A stretch of 64,000 nucleotides of DNA, taken from NCBI RefSeq assembly GCF_024259515.1, contig NZ_JANBWE010000001.1, positions 434,001-498,000 on the forward strand. Direction: 5' to 3'. The DNA is from Salirhabdus salicampi. GTDB lineage: Bacteria > Bacillota > Bacilli > Bacillales > Alkalibacillaceae. Both the position numbers and the translations under genes were made by a program. The notes beneath the pieces were generated by a model. The model ran no database searches. It was not told the DNA's origin and was given only the letters and a program-made list of their open reading frames with translations. Below, piece by piece: positions 35,506-42,783 of this stretch; the first letter of the stretch is position 1, and each line of letters begins with the position of its first letter.

Positions 35506-36153
35506 TTACCAACGAAGTCTATTTAATACAGCAGACAATTGGTTCAACCTGTTAGATTCAAGTCCCCAATACCGAATTTCTTCTTTTATATCATTCAATC
35601 TTCCATAACCTTTTACGAATCCATTTAACCGTGCTGTAATTGTTGCATCTGTAAACGATTCTTCGTCAGGAAATATGGTGCGTAAAGTTTCGGCAGCTTT
35701 CTGATACCGTTTTAAAAAGTACTTTTGATGGTAGTTTTCTGCAATATAAAAGGTTTTGTAAGGTTTCATTTCTGTTTGTATCGTTCCATTTAGCCGGCTT
35801 TCCCATTCACGTTTTAGTTTAGCTATCGTTTTTTCTTGTTGCTCACTATGAATTAAAAGCAATGAGATGTATTGTTTACCCTTATACTGTTGTTTTCGTA
35901 ATGGATTATGATTCCCCCAAAATGTGTGTAAAATATCTTCAAAAGTGATTAAACCAGGGTCATATTGAATTTGGATGGATTCTGTATGATCTCCTATATT
36001 ACGATACGTTGGGGACGGTGTTGAGCCCCCAGTATAACCAACCCGAGTTTGAACGACACCTTTTAAATGCCCGAACCGAGCATCTACTCCCCAAAATCAT
36101 CCCATTCCCAATGTTGCAGTTTCAACATCACCTTTTAAATTGTAGTTTTTCAT
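35506..36153 (-). CDS. msrA: Peptide methionine sulfoxide reductase A with UGA at the catalytic position (candidate selenoprotein)
   Basis: Read from ATG 36153 (ribosome site AAGGGGG) to TAA 35506, the gene is one uninterrupted 216-codon frame except for a TGA at codon 19 (36097-36099). That codon replaces the catalytic Cys of the MsrA signature: GMG-[TGA]-FWG, where family members read GMGCFWG. The rest is a normal MsrA: RVGYTGGSTPSPTY, GDHTESIQIQYDP, FWGNHNP, FYIAENYHQKYFL. The protein contains no cysteine at all, as in 1-Cys or selenocysteine MsrA. A hairpin just after the TGA fits a bacterial SECIS element. It is either a selenocysteine enzyme that reduces methionine S-sulfoxide or a fresh nonsense mutant. 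Automated calling would report only a truncated C-terminal piece. Confidence 0.7.
36067..36083 (-). promoter_or_regulatory. SECIS-like hairpin downstream of the msrA UGA
   Basis: On the minus strand ATGCTC pairs with GGGCAT (six pairs, one G-U) around the loop GGTTC. Counting the U of UGA as 1, the loop begins at position 23. In E. coli fdhF the essential loop bases are near G23 and U24, in GGUC. A weaker outer UUUU/AAAA pairing (positions 4-7 with 36-39) could extend the stem toward the UGA. Distance, loop start with GG, and stem length agree with the bacterial SECIS model as I recall it. The bases also encode the conserved residues DARFGH, so chance pairing is possible. Confidence 0.45.
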
Positions 36154-36215
36154 TTTATCCCCCTTAATCTAATCTGATGTTTCACTTGGGATACCCTTTA
36201 ATGTAATCTGATCAA

Positions 36216-37586
36216 TTAAAGCAAACCTATAAAGTGAAGGCAGTATAAAACTGTAATTAATATCATACCGACTACTAAGGCGAAGAGCATGTTTTGTTTA
36301 ATTAATATACGAGCAGGTTGATTTAACAGTCGAGACGTAAGGAGAATCTGTCCTGAAAAAGGCGAAGTTTGGGTTGCTACTGTCCACGAAACTAAGAGAC
36401 AGAGTGCCATGTAGATTGAACTCACCCCTAAACTTTCTGGTGCTATCCCACTTCCAATACCGACGATAATGATAACCGGGTGTATACCGATTTGGGCCAA
36501 TCCCATCATCATGATAACAATGAGTAGACTTATAAGATATATAGATCCAAAGGATATTGTTAAAAGAAAATCCGCAATTGTGTTTCCAATATTCGTTTGC
36601 GCTAGGGCAAGCCCAAAGAATCCAGCACTAATAAATACGGCTAGTTCATTTTTCACCTTTATAAAAGATGTTTGTACTTGTTCGGAAACTTCTTTTAGAT
36701 AAGAAGATGTTGTATGCGTAACGAGTGCCCACAAAATCGGAAAGATGAGTGCAAGAATACAAACAATCGTGAGCATGTTGACTGGGAGAAGTACGTCTAG
36801 TATAAAGGATAACCCTACTAATGTAACACTAAACAATATGAATGGAAGCATGGAAAGTCGTTCAGTATAATCTTGGTCCGTTTCAGTGATGTCGGGGTCA
36901 TTGTCAAACTGAACCCTTTTAAAGAACAACCAAGTCATCATAATATAAACAGTTGCCATGATAAAACCGTATCCTCCAATTTGAAACCATGACAATTGAA
37001 AGACAATTAATACAAGACCAACATTTACAAAGTAAGGAGACCATAGCATACTTACTCCAAACCCCCGCATAATGTTTAACGTTAATTTCTTACTCTGGTA
37101 GTTTGATAAACTTTCTTCTGCTATCCGTTTCACAATGGCAATTGACCCGTAGTTTAATAAAACACTTATGAACGCCGTTAAAATAAAACTGAAACGATAT
37201 GGGTGTTGCTCTCCTAGTTTTGCTTGTACGACAGACTTCAGTGCGTCCAAATAACCAGCTGTCTTCATAAAGATGCCAATTAAAGGGATTAACAAAAAGA
37301 GAGCAAGTATCTTAATGTTTTCTCCAAACCCAAGAATAGCCTGCTGGATTGTCATGTTTTCAACATAGATACAAATCGTTCCTATGAGTAATAATACAAA
37401 AACGATTATTTTGTTAATAGTTGAGATATAGAAAAAAGCTACCCCAAGCAATAAAGCACTTAATACACTGTACGTGTATGCAATTGTTTCATTAGGGGAT
37501 AGTGTTTCAAATAAATACATCGTTGTTGTTATATAACATAGTAAACCGAATAAACGGCTTATAGGATGTAATTCAGTGCTAGTCAT
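36216..37586 (-). CDS. Polytopic membrane protein, ion-transporter-superfamily-like permease
   Basis: This 456-residue protein has about 12-13 predicted helices. Two regions look like re-entrant hairpins of the ion transporter (C4-dicarboxylate/citrate) superfamily: SVLLNYGSIAIVKRIAE with an Asn-Gly turn around residue 143, and MGLAQIGIHPVIIIVGIGSG (about 358-377) followed by VATQTSPFSGQILLTSRLLN. It has no signal peptide and a short cytosolic N-terminus. Start ATG 37586 follows AGAGGT. It is monocistronic, divergent from atoE. The substrate is unknown, and the superfamily placement rests on motif appearance only. Confidence 0.6.
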   Translation of the reverse strand: MTSTELHPISRLFGLLCYITTTMYLFETLSPNETIAYTYSVLSALLLGVAFFYISTINKIIVFVLLLIGTICIYVENMTIQQAILGFGENIKILALFLLIPLIGIFMKTAGYLDALKSVVQAKLGEQHPYRFSFILTAFISVLLNYGSIAIVKRIAEESLSNYQSKKLTLNIMRGFGVSMLWSPYFVNVGLVLIVFQLSWFQIGGYGFIMATVYIMMTWLFFKRVQFDNDPDITETDQDYTERLSMLPFILFSVTLVGLSFILDVLLPVNMLTIVCILALIFPILWALVTHTTSSYLKEVSEQVQTSFIKVKNELAVFISAGFFGLALAQTNIGNTIADFLLTISFGSIYLISLLIVIMMMGLAQIGIHPVIIIVGIGSGIAPESLGVSSIYMALCLLVSWTVATQTSPFSGQILLTSRLLNQPARILIKQNMLFALVVGMILITVLYCLHFIGLL

Positions 37587-37723
37587 ATTTTAACCTCTAC
37601 CTTTTGATATATTTCTATTGAAACATATTCTATCATACTGAATAAAGAAAATATTGATATATACAATGAAAGTTAGATGAAAAGAAGGAATTTCGAGTCT
37701 TTTATGTAAATATAACTTATAAT

Positions 37724-37737
37724 GTAAGCGCTTTATT
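37724..37737 (+). promoter_or_regulatory. cre-like site and -10 box upstream of atoE
   Basis: TGTAAGCGCTTTAT matches 12 of 14 positions of the CcpA cre consensus, including the central CG. It directly overlaps the end of a TATAAT box (37719-37724), so it would cover the transcription start. A related arm, AAAGCGTT, follows at 37739-37746. A -35 hexamer is not clear. Confidence 0.5.
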
Positions 37738-37775
37738 TAAAGCGTTGGGAGTATGACTTTAAAAGGAGGTATTAG

Positions 37776-39098
37776 ATGCTTAAACGTTTCACGAATTTAT
37801 CAAATGCAGTCATGCAACGCTATTTACCTGATCCTTATTTATTTGTTGTGATCTTAACCATTGTTGTATTTCTGATGGGAATAGTGGTTGTAGGAAGCAC
37901 TCCAGTAGAGATGGTGGAATATTGGGGGGATGGCTTTTGGGATTTATTAACCTTTTCCATGCAAATGGTTCTCGTATTAGTAACAGGATATGTTTTAGCG
38001 AGTAGTCCCGTATTTAAAAAAGGATTAGCCTTTATAGCAAGTTTTGTAAAGACACCTGGTCAGGCCATTATCGTGGTTACCCTCGTCTCTCTTTTAGCCA
38101 GTTGGATCAATTGGGGGTTTGGACTTGTTATAGGAGCCCTTTTTGCAAAAGAGTTAGCAAAAGTAGTTGATAAGGTAGATTATCGTCTATTAATTGCCAG
38201 TGCTTATAGTGGTTTCTTAGTTTGGCACGGCGGTTTAGCAGGGTCAGTGCCGTTAACCATTGCAACGGAAGGTCACTTTACAAGTGAAATGATTGGGATT
38301 ATTTCAACAAATGAAACGATTTTTTCAACATTTAACCTCTTCATCGTATTGTCACTCTTCATCGTTATTCCAATCGTAAATCGCTTCATGATGAATTCAG
38401 AAACTGCAGTATATGTAGATAAGTCATTATTTGATGATAGTCCAACAGCAGCAACTGTTGAAAAGGTGGAGAATCGTACCCCAGCTGAACGGGTAGAAAA
38501 TAGTTGGTTACTGTCCATGATTATCGGATTATTAGGTTTATGGTTTATCATTAAATATTTCTTCGCAAATGGCTTTAGCTTAAATTTAAATATTGTAAAC
38601 TTTATTTTCTTGTTTTTAGGTATATTGTTACACGGGACACCGCGGAAATATATTGATAGTGTTACTGACGCTGTTAAAGGTGCTAGCGGTATTATCATTC
38701 AGTTCCCATTTTACGCGGGTATTATGGGGATGATGGTCTCCTCTGGTCTGGCATCGAAAATTTCAGAATGGTTTGTTACATTTTCAAATGAATTTACCTT
38801 CCCATTCTTTGCTTTTATTAGTGCTGGTATTGTTAACTTTTTTGTTCCGTCAGGTGGAGGACAATGGGCGGTTCAAGCACCTATTATGTTAGAAGCGGCA
38901 AAGGATCTAGGTGTCGATTATGCGAAGACAGCTATGGCAGTAGCGTGGGGAGATGCTTGGACAAATATGATTCAGCCATTTTGGGCTTTGCCAGCACTAG
39001 CTATTGCAGGCTTAAAGGCGAAAGATATTATGGGATTTTGTTTCATTGTCATGGTCATAAGTGGAGTATTTATCACTATTGGGCTATTGTTTATGTAA
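37776..39098 (+). CDS. atoE: Short-chain fatty acid transporter, AtoE family
   Basis: This 440-residue permease has about 11-12 helices and belongs to the AtoE family. Features are MQRYLPDPYLFVVILTI at the N-terminus, LLASWINWGFGLVIGALFAKELAK (about 107-130), SGFLVWHGGLAGSVPLTIAT (about 148-167) and VNFFVPSGGGQWAVQAPIM (about 355-373). AtoE homologues carry acetoacetate, butyrate or similar short acids. It is monocistronic behind AAAAGGAGGT and a cre-like site, consistent with catabolite control. Its original terminator appears split by the minus-strand block that follows (see the direct repeat at 39115). Confidence 0.88.
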   Translation: MLKRFTNLSNAVMQRYLPDPYLFVVILTIVVFLMGIVVVGSTPVEMVEYWGDGFWDLLTFSMQMVLVLVTGYVLASSPVFKKGLAFIASFVKTPGQAIIVVTLVSLLASWINWGFGLVIGALFAKELAKVVDKVDYRLLIASAYSGFLVWHGGLAGSVPLTIATEGHFTSEMIGIISTNETIFSTFNLFIVLSLFIVIPIVNRFMMNSETAVYVDKSLFDDSPTAATVEKVENRTPAERVENSWLLSMIIGLLGLWFIIKYFFANGFSLNLNIVNFIFLFLGILLHGTPRKYIDSVTDAVKGASGIIIQFPFYAGIMGMMVSSGLASKISEWFVTFSNEFTFPFFAFISAGIVNFFVPSGGGQWAVQAPIMLEAAKDLGVDYAKTAMAVAWGDAWTNMIQPFWALPALAIAGLKAKDIMGFCFIVMVISGVFITIGLLFM

Positions 39099-39114
39099 TC
39101 ATAGAAAAAGCTGC

Positions 39115-39126
39115 TTCGTATTACAC
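39115..39126. repeat. Left copy of 12-bp direct repeat flanking a 2.3-kb block
   Basis: TTCGTATTACAC occurs here and at 41418-41429. The preceding bases AAAAAGCTGC (39105-39114) are the exact complement of GCAGCTTTTT following the right copy. Removing the DNA between the copies would rebuild one terminator stem of about 15 bp with an ATTAC loop 17 bp after the atoE stop. The repeat therefore looks like an insertion target duplication or recombination scar. Confidence 0.65.
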
Positions 39127-39229
39127 TAAACCGTTCTGTTTTGGAGTACAAAATTACAAATAGTCGGTTAAAACGCAATATATTTAGAAACAGAAATAGC
39201 AATGAAAATCACATTATAATTGGCACTAA

Positions 39230-39266
39230 AAACGCTCAGATTTTTTAATCTCTGAGCGTTTCTTTT
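39230..39266. terminator. Bidirectional intrinsic terminator between atoE and the minus-strand block
   Basis: AAACGCTCAGA (39230-39240) pairs with TCTGAGCGTTT (39251-39261). CTTTTTATT follows on the plus strand, and the minus strand runs into TTTTTAG. It can end both atoE and the convergent small membrane-protein gene. Confidence 0.8.
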
Positions 39267-39328
39267 TATTGTCTTCTTCAACTAAAGCCCCCAATAGCGA
39301 AATAAACTGACTTCAATTTCTATAAAAA

Positions 39329-39601
39329 CTACTGAAGATTTTCTGCTTTCTGTTTAAGATAAAAAATATATTTAACCAATCCAGCTGCGATTAGAGAAAA
39401 GATAATATTTGCAATGATTGATAAAATAGCAATGTCCTTAACCTCTATAATCACCGAATATAAATAGCCTATAAAGCCGCTCATTAGCACGAAAAGAATA
39501 ATGTTCAAACGAGGAAATAAAAAACTAATCAATCCACTTAAAAGCAACACCAACATAATCATCACAAGAAAATGCCAATATAAAAGAAAATAAAATGCCA
39601 A
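39329..39601 (-). CDS. Small hypothetical membrane protein
   Basis: This 90-residue protein has three to four hydrophobic segments: about 3-25, 30-48, 52-75 and a C-terminal helix ending FYLKQKAENLQ. Start TTG 39601 lies seven bases after GGAGG; the upstream TTG is inside the ribosome site. I do not recognise the family. It is one of three minus-strand genes in a block bounded by 12-bp direct repeats. Confidence 0.65.
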   Translation of the reverse strand: MAFYFLLYWHFLVMIMLVLLLSGLISFLFPRLNIILFVLMSGFIGYLYSVIIEVKDIAILSIIANIIFSLIAAGLVKYIFYLKQKAENLQ

Positions 39602-39691
39602 TTTAACTCCTCCAAGCAACCTATTTTAAATATATATTAGCACAAAGAAAATTCAGTGACTTTCTTCAACATAACTGTCCCTTTACTTGAA

Positions 39692-39724
39692 CAAGAAAAG
39701 CCATTCTCCTTCTTGAAGAATAGC
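39692..39724 (-). terminator. Intrinsic terminator of the Nudix gene
   Basis: On the minus strand GCTATTCT (39724-39717) pairs with AGAATGGC (39707-39700), followed by TTTTCTTG. It lies about 30 bp after the Nudix stop codon. Confidence 0.6.
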
Positions 39725-39755
39725 CCCCGTTTATGGAATATTATCACCTGCTACC

Positions 39756-40259
39756 TTACCTATTTTTCACTTCTTTCAAAACGAATGTCTCACGCTTCAA
39801 CCAACTATTTTTCTCAAATTCTTTTATAAGATTTTCATTTTGCTTAATTGCATCATCCAAGGATACCCATTTTGGAGTAAACCCCAGTATGGACTCGTAA
39901 TCATCTAATTGTTGAGTGAGTTTTTCTTCGTTTGTTAATTCACAAAAGTAATAGTGCGAAGTCATCTGGAATAATACATTATTGTCATATTCGTCAACTT
40001 TCCGTTCAATTACTATGCCAACCTTGTCTTTGACAATACAGTTAATGTAACCAGTTTCTTCTCTCACTTCTCGTATCAATCCATTATAGTGGCTTTCATT
40101 ATCTTCAACTCCGCCTCCAGGAAATTTATAGTCCCCTCTATTTGATTGAACTAGTAGAATATTATTGTTAGTAATTAAAATAGCTCTGACTGCTTCCCTC
40201 TGAATGGTGCCCATGAAATTTTTAATTTTTGGCTCTTCTAGAATTTTATTAAAATTCAA
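39756..40259 (-). CDS. Nudix hydrolase
   Basis: This 167-residue protein has a complete Nudix box G49-x5-E55-x7-REVREETGY (63-71), which binds Mg2+ and cleaves nucleoside diphosphates linked to another moiety. The preceding KFPGGG is standard. Start TTG 40259 follows AAGAGGTGAAAATT. The substrate cannot be predicted; family members range from 8-oxo-dGTP to ADP-ribose and CoA. It is the middle gene of the repeat-bounded minus-strand block. Confidence 0.9.
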   Translation of the reverse strand: MNFNKILEEPKIKNFMGTIQREAVRAILITNNNILLVQSNRGDYKFPGGGVEDNESHYNGLIREVREETGYINCIVKDKVGIVIERKVDEYDNNVLFQMTSHYYFCELTNEEKLTQQLDDYESILGFTPKWVSLDDAIKQNENLIKEFEKNSWLKRETFVLKEVKNR

Positions 40260-40405
40260 ATTTTCACCTCTTAATCTTATTCCATTAACCTGCCTCTTTA
40301 GTGCAATAACTTTTTCTCATTCATCATTAGATTTATTGCTTTATATACGTTTAGTACAATATTCTCCAAAGCATTTGCGCTCGTCTCTTGAGGTTAGTTT
40401 AATCG

Positions 40406-41341
40406 CTATTTAATTGGTTTCATTAACCCGAAAAAACCAGGTTTTGATTTGTAGCCTAACTTTTTATTAACAGATAACATAGGTAAGTTTTTCGAATTAT
40501 TATGAGTTCTAATATACTTCACATTGTGATGTAAAGCATATTCAATTGCTTTTACTTTAATAGCTAAAGCAAGTCCTTTACCACGGTATTCCTTTTTAAC
40601 TCCAGTCATAGAGTTATAGCAGAGGTCATCATTTTCTTTCAGTATCATAGATAAAGCTACCCATTGCTCTCCATCAGCAGCTAAAATAAACCCTTTTTTA
40701 TCGAAATCTTTTGCAAGGCTAATCATTCTTTCATTATCTGGACGTGGTTTCTCTTGCATACCAGGCACATCAGTAACGAGTTCCCACCAAAAATCCCAAA
40801 AACGATTATTGGAGTCCGCATTCTGGGGATATTCAGCGAGGTTAGTAAAACGAATTCCTGAAGATTCTAACTCTTTACAAACAGAATCATATTGACTCAT
40901 ATCAAATGACGATAGATTCAATTGGGATTCAAATGTGTGATTAGTTATCTCAAAGCCTTTCTTTTTAGCCCATTCAATATCCATTTCTTTTATATCTTGT
41001 ATATTAGTTTGAAGAGCCTTTGCATTATTTTTATGGGCCCGGTTTTCAATTTCATCTAGAATCCAACTACCAATACCTTTATTACGCCATTCTTTATCGA
41101 CTTTTACTGTAACCTCAACATATCCTGGCTTTAGTATTGGATCCCACGTTCCAGAGACATACCTTCCAAACCCAACTAATTCTCCATTTGGAGTTATAAC
41201 TCCTAGATTATACAAAAGTGTTTCATTAGAACATTTTTCTTCATACCTTTTTATGGTTTCTAAATCAGGCAATTCTGATTTTTGCTCTCTTACAATTTCT
41301 GCGTAATTGTTTGAAGTTAATAGTAAAATTTTTAAGTCCAT
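40406..41341 (-). CDS. Tandem GNAT-family acetyltransferase
   Basis: This 311-residue protein has two GNAT domains. In the N-terminal domain (about 1-150) the acetyl-CoA motif reads VTVKVDKEWRNKGIGSWILDE (about 75-95). In the C-terminal domain (about 155-311) it reads NSMTGVKKEYRGKGLALAIK. Double-GNAT proteins include mycothiol synthase-like and antibiotic-modifying enzymes, but many in Bacillus are uncharacterised. The acceptor is unknown. ATG 41341 follows GAAAGGAGTTG. It is the outermost gene of the minus-strand block. Confidence 0.85.
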   Translation of the reverse strand: MDLKILLLTSNNYAEIVREQKSELPDLETIKRYEEKCSNETLLYNLGVITPNGELVGFGRYVSGTWDPILKPGYVEVTVKVDKEWRNKGIGSWILDEIENRAHKNNAKALQTNIQDIKEMDIEWAKKKGFEITNHTFESQLNLSSFDMSQYDSVCKELESSGIRFTNLAEYPQNADSNNRFWDFWWELVTDVPGMQEKPRPDNERMISLAKDFDKKGFILAADGEQWVALSMILKENDDLCYNSMTGVKKEYRGKGLALAIKVKAIEYALHHNVKYIRTHNNSKNLPMLSVNKKLGYKSKPGFFGLMKPIK

Positions 41342-41409
41342 TTTCCAATCAACTCCTTTCGTTTCTATATTCGTTTTTTCTCCTAGCTATGATTGCTTCT
41401 TAAAGTAAA

Positions 41410-41443
41410 CTGCTTCGTTCGTATTACACGAAGCAGCTTTTTT
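41410..41443 (+). terminator. Terminator-like hairpin carrying the right copy of the direct repeat
   Basis: CTGCTTCGT (41410-41418) pairs with ACGAAGCAG (41428-41436), followed by CTTTTTT. There is no plus-strand gene immediately upstream: the neighbour is the divergent GNAT gene. Its sequence is the missing half of a hairpin whose other half sits right after atoE at 39105-39126, so it is probably the displaced atoE terminator. Confidence 0.65.
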
Positions 41444-41460
41444 GTAATTCCAACTAAACC

Positions 41461-41496
41461 AATCGAAATTGATTGACAACAAAAACAATTTCGATT
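41461..41496. promoter_or_regulatory. Perfect 11-bp inverted repeat around the -35 box of the S-box operon
   Basis: AATCGAAATTG (41461-41471) and CAATTTCGATT (41486-41496) are exact inverted copies separated by 14 bp. The TTGACA -35 element lies between them. The arrangement fits an operator for a dimeric repressor, which would add transcriptional control on top of the riboswitch. The regulator is unknown. Confidence 0.55.
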
Positions 41497-41501
41497 ATTA
41501 T
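41473..41501 (+). promoter_or_regulatory. Sigma-A promoter of the S-box operon
   Basis: A consensus TTGACA (41473-41478) and TATTAT (41496-41501) are 17 bp apart. Transcription would begin near 41508, about 26 bases before the riboswitch P1 helix. A TATAAT at 41505-41510 is 26 bp from the -35 box and so is less likely to be used with it. Confidence 0.65.
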
Positions 41502-41533
41502 CACTATAATACTTTAACAATTTATAAATCAAT

Positions 41534-41643
41534 TTCTTATCAAGAGAGGCAGAGGGACATGGCCCTATGAAGCCTCGGCAGCGGGTTCGTCCGTCGAATA
41601 CTGTGCCAATTCCAGCAAGCGTTCGCTTGGGAGATAAGAAGAG
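41534..41643 (+). ncRNA. SAM-I (S-box) riboswitch aptamer
   Basis: The conserved S-box core is intact: TTATCAAGAGAGGCAGAGGG, then CCCTATGAAGCC-CGGCA and CCAATTCCAGCAA, closed by P1 pairing TTCTTATC (41534-41541) with GATAAGAA (41633-41640). Bases 41634-41643 (ATAAGAAGAG) are exactly complementary to 41663-41672, part of the following terminator stem. Antiterminator and terminator are therefore mutually exclusive. S-adenosylmethionine binding should stabilise P1 and switch off the two genes downstream. Confidence 0.95.
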
Positions 41644-41659
41644 TCTAAGCTATACATAT

Positions 41660-41690
41660 GCTCTCTTCTTATAGGAAGAGAGCTTTTTAT
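41660..41690 (+). terminator. Riboswitch-controlled terminator
   Basis: GCTCTCTTC (41660-41668) pairs with GAAGAGAGC (41675-41683) over a six-base loop, followed by TTTTTAT. The 5' arm is also the partner of the S-box antiterminator strand. Confidence 0.92.
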
Positions 41691-41727
41691 TTATTATCAT
41701 AATACATTTACTAGGAGTGAACATCTT

Positions 41728-42783
41728 ATGAAGTATGGATTTTGGTTGCCTATTTTCGGTGGTTGGTTACGTAACGTTGATGATGAGGGAATGCCACCAA
41801 CTTTTGAATATGCAAAGGATGTTATACAATCCGCTGAAAAGTGGGGTTATGATACTACTTTAATTGCGGAATTATATTTAAATGATATTAAAGGTCCAGA
41901 ACAGGATTCACTGGAAGCGTGGTCTACTGCTGCTGGCCTCGCTGCGGTAACAGAAAAAATTGAAATTATGACTGCGGTCCGTCCGGGATTCCATAATCCA
42001 GCCGTAACAGCCAAGATGGCTGCAAACATTGATCATATTAGTAAAGGAAGATTTACCTTAAATGTTGTATCAGCTTGGTGGGCAGAAGAGGCTAAGCAGT
42101 ACGATGGAGTATTTACAGAGCATGATGAGCGATATGACCGAACAACGGAGTTTATCGAAGTGTTAAAAGGAATGTGGTCGGAAGATACATTCTCATATAA
42201 AGGAAAGTTTTACAATATAGAAAATGCTAAACTTTCTCCAAAGCCGGTTCAAAATCCAAACCCAATTCTTTATGCCGGTGGGGAAAGTGATAAGGGTAAG
42301 CAAGTGATTTCTTCTCATTGTGATGCATATGTTATGCACGGTGGCACAATAGATGAAGTTCAAAGTAAAATAGAAGATATGAGAGTAAAGAGACAGGAAG
42401 CAGGGCAACATCCGTTCCATAGTTTTGGTATGGCTGCGTATGTTATCTGCCGCGATACTGAGGAAGAGGCACAGGAAGAGTTAGCACGAATAACCGACGT
42501 AAAAGATGCTAGCGGTTATGCAGGATTTAAAGATTTTACAACAAAATCACAACTTGAACAGAAGCTTCAATTACAAGATTATTCTGTTTCAAATAGAGGC
42601 TTGCGCCCTAAGTTAGTAGGAACACCTGAGCAAATTGCAAAGCGAATTGTAGAATATGAGAAAGCAGGAGTGGACTTGTTATTGCTTCAGTTCTCTCCGC
42701 AACTGGAAGAAATGGAACGTTTTTCAAAACAAGTTATGCCATTAGTAGAACAATTAAAAGCAAAAAACGAAGAGGTGATCTAA
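41728..42783 (+). CDS. FMN-dependent monooxygenase of the LLM class, dimethylsulfone/alkanesulfonate monooxygenase-like
   Basis: This 351-residue luciferase-like TIM barrel belongs to the SsuD/SfnG branch: MKYGFWLPIFGGWLRNV, AVRPGFHNPAVTAKMAANID (about 92-111), FTLNVVSAWWAEEAKQY, YAGGESDKGKQVISSHCDAY and a C-terminal LVGTPEQIAKRI. These enzymes use FMNH2 and oxygen to cleave C-S bonds and release sulfite or sulfinate for sulfur scavenging. SAM-riboswitch control agrees with a sulfur-supply role. No flavin reductase or importer is adjacent. The specific organosulfur substrate is not assignable. It is followed directly by an ATP-grasp gene. Confidence 0.85.
   Translation: MKYGFWLPIFGGWLRNVDDEGMPPTFEYAKDVIQSAEKWGYDTTLIAELYLNDIKGPEQDSLEAWSTAAGLAAVTEKIEIMTAVRPGFHNPAVTAKMAANIDHISKGRFTLNVVSAWWAEEAKQYDGVFTEHDERYDRTTEFIEVLKGMWSEDTFSYKGKFYNIENAKLSPKPVQNPNPILYAGGESDKGKQVISSHCDAYVMHGGTIDEVQSKIEDMRVKRQEAGQHPFHSFGMAAYVICRDTEEEAQEELARITDVKDASGYAGFKDFTTKSQLEQKLQLQDYSVSNRGLRPKLVGTPEQIAKRIVEYEKAGVDLLLLQFSPQLEEMERFSKQVMPLVEQLKAKNEEVI

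Noticed and set aside
41473-41510. TTGACA paired with TATAAT (41505-41510) as the S-box promoter
   Set aside because: The spacing is 26 bp. TATTAT at 41496-41501 gives the proper 17-bp spacing with the same -35 box.
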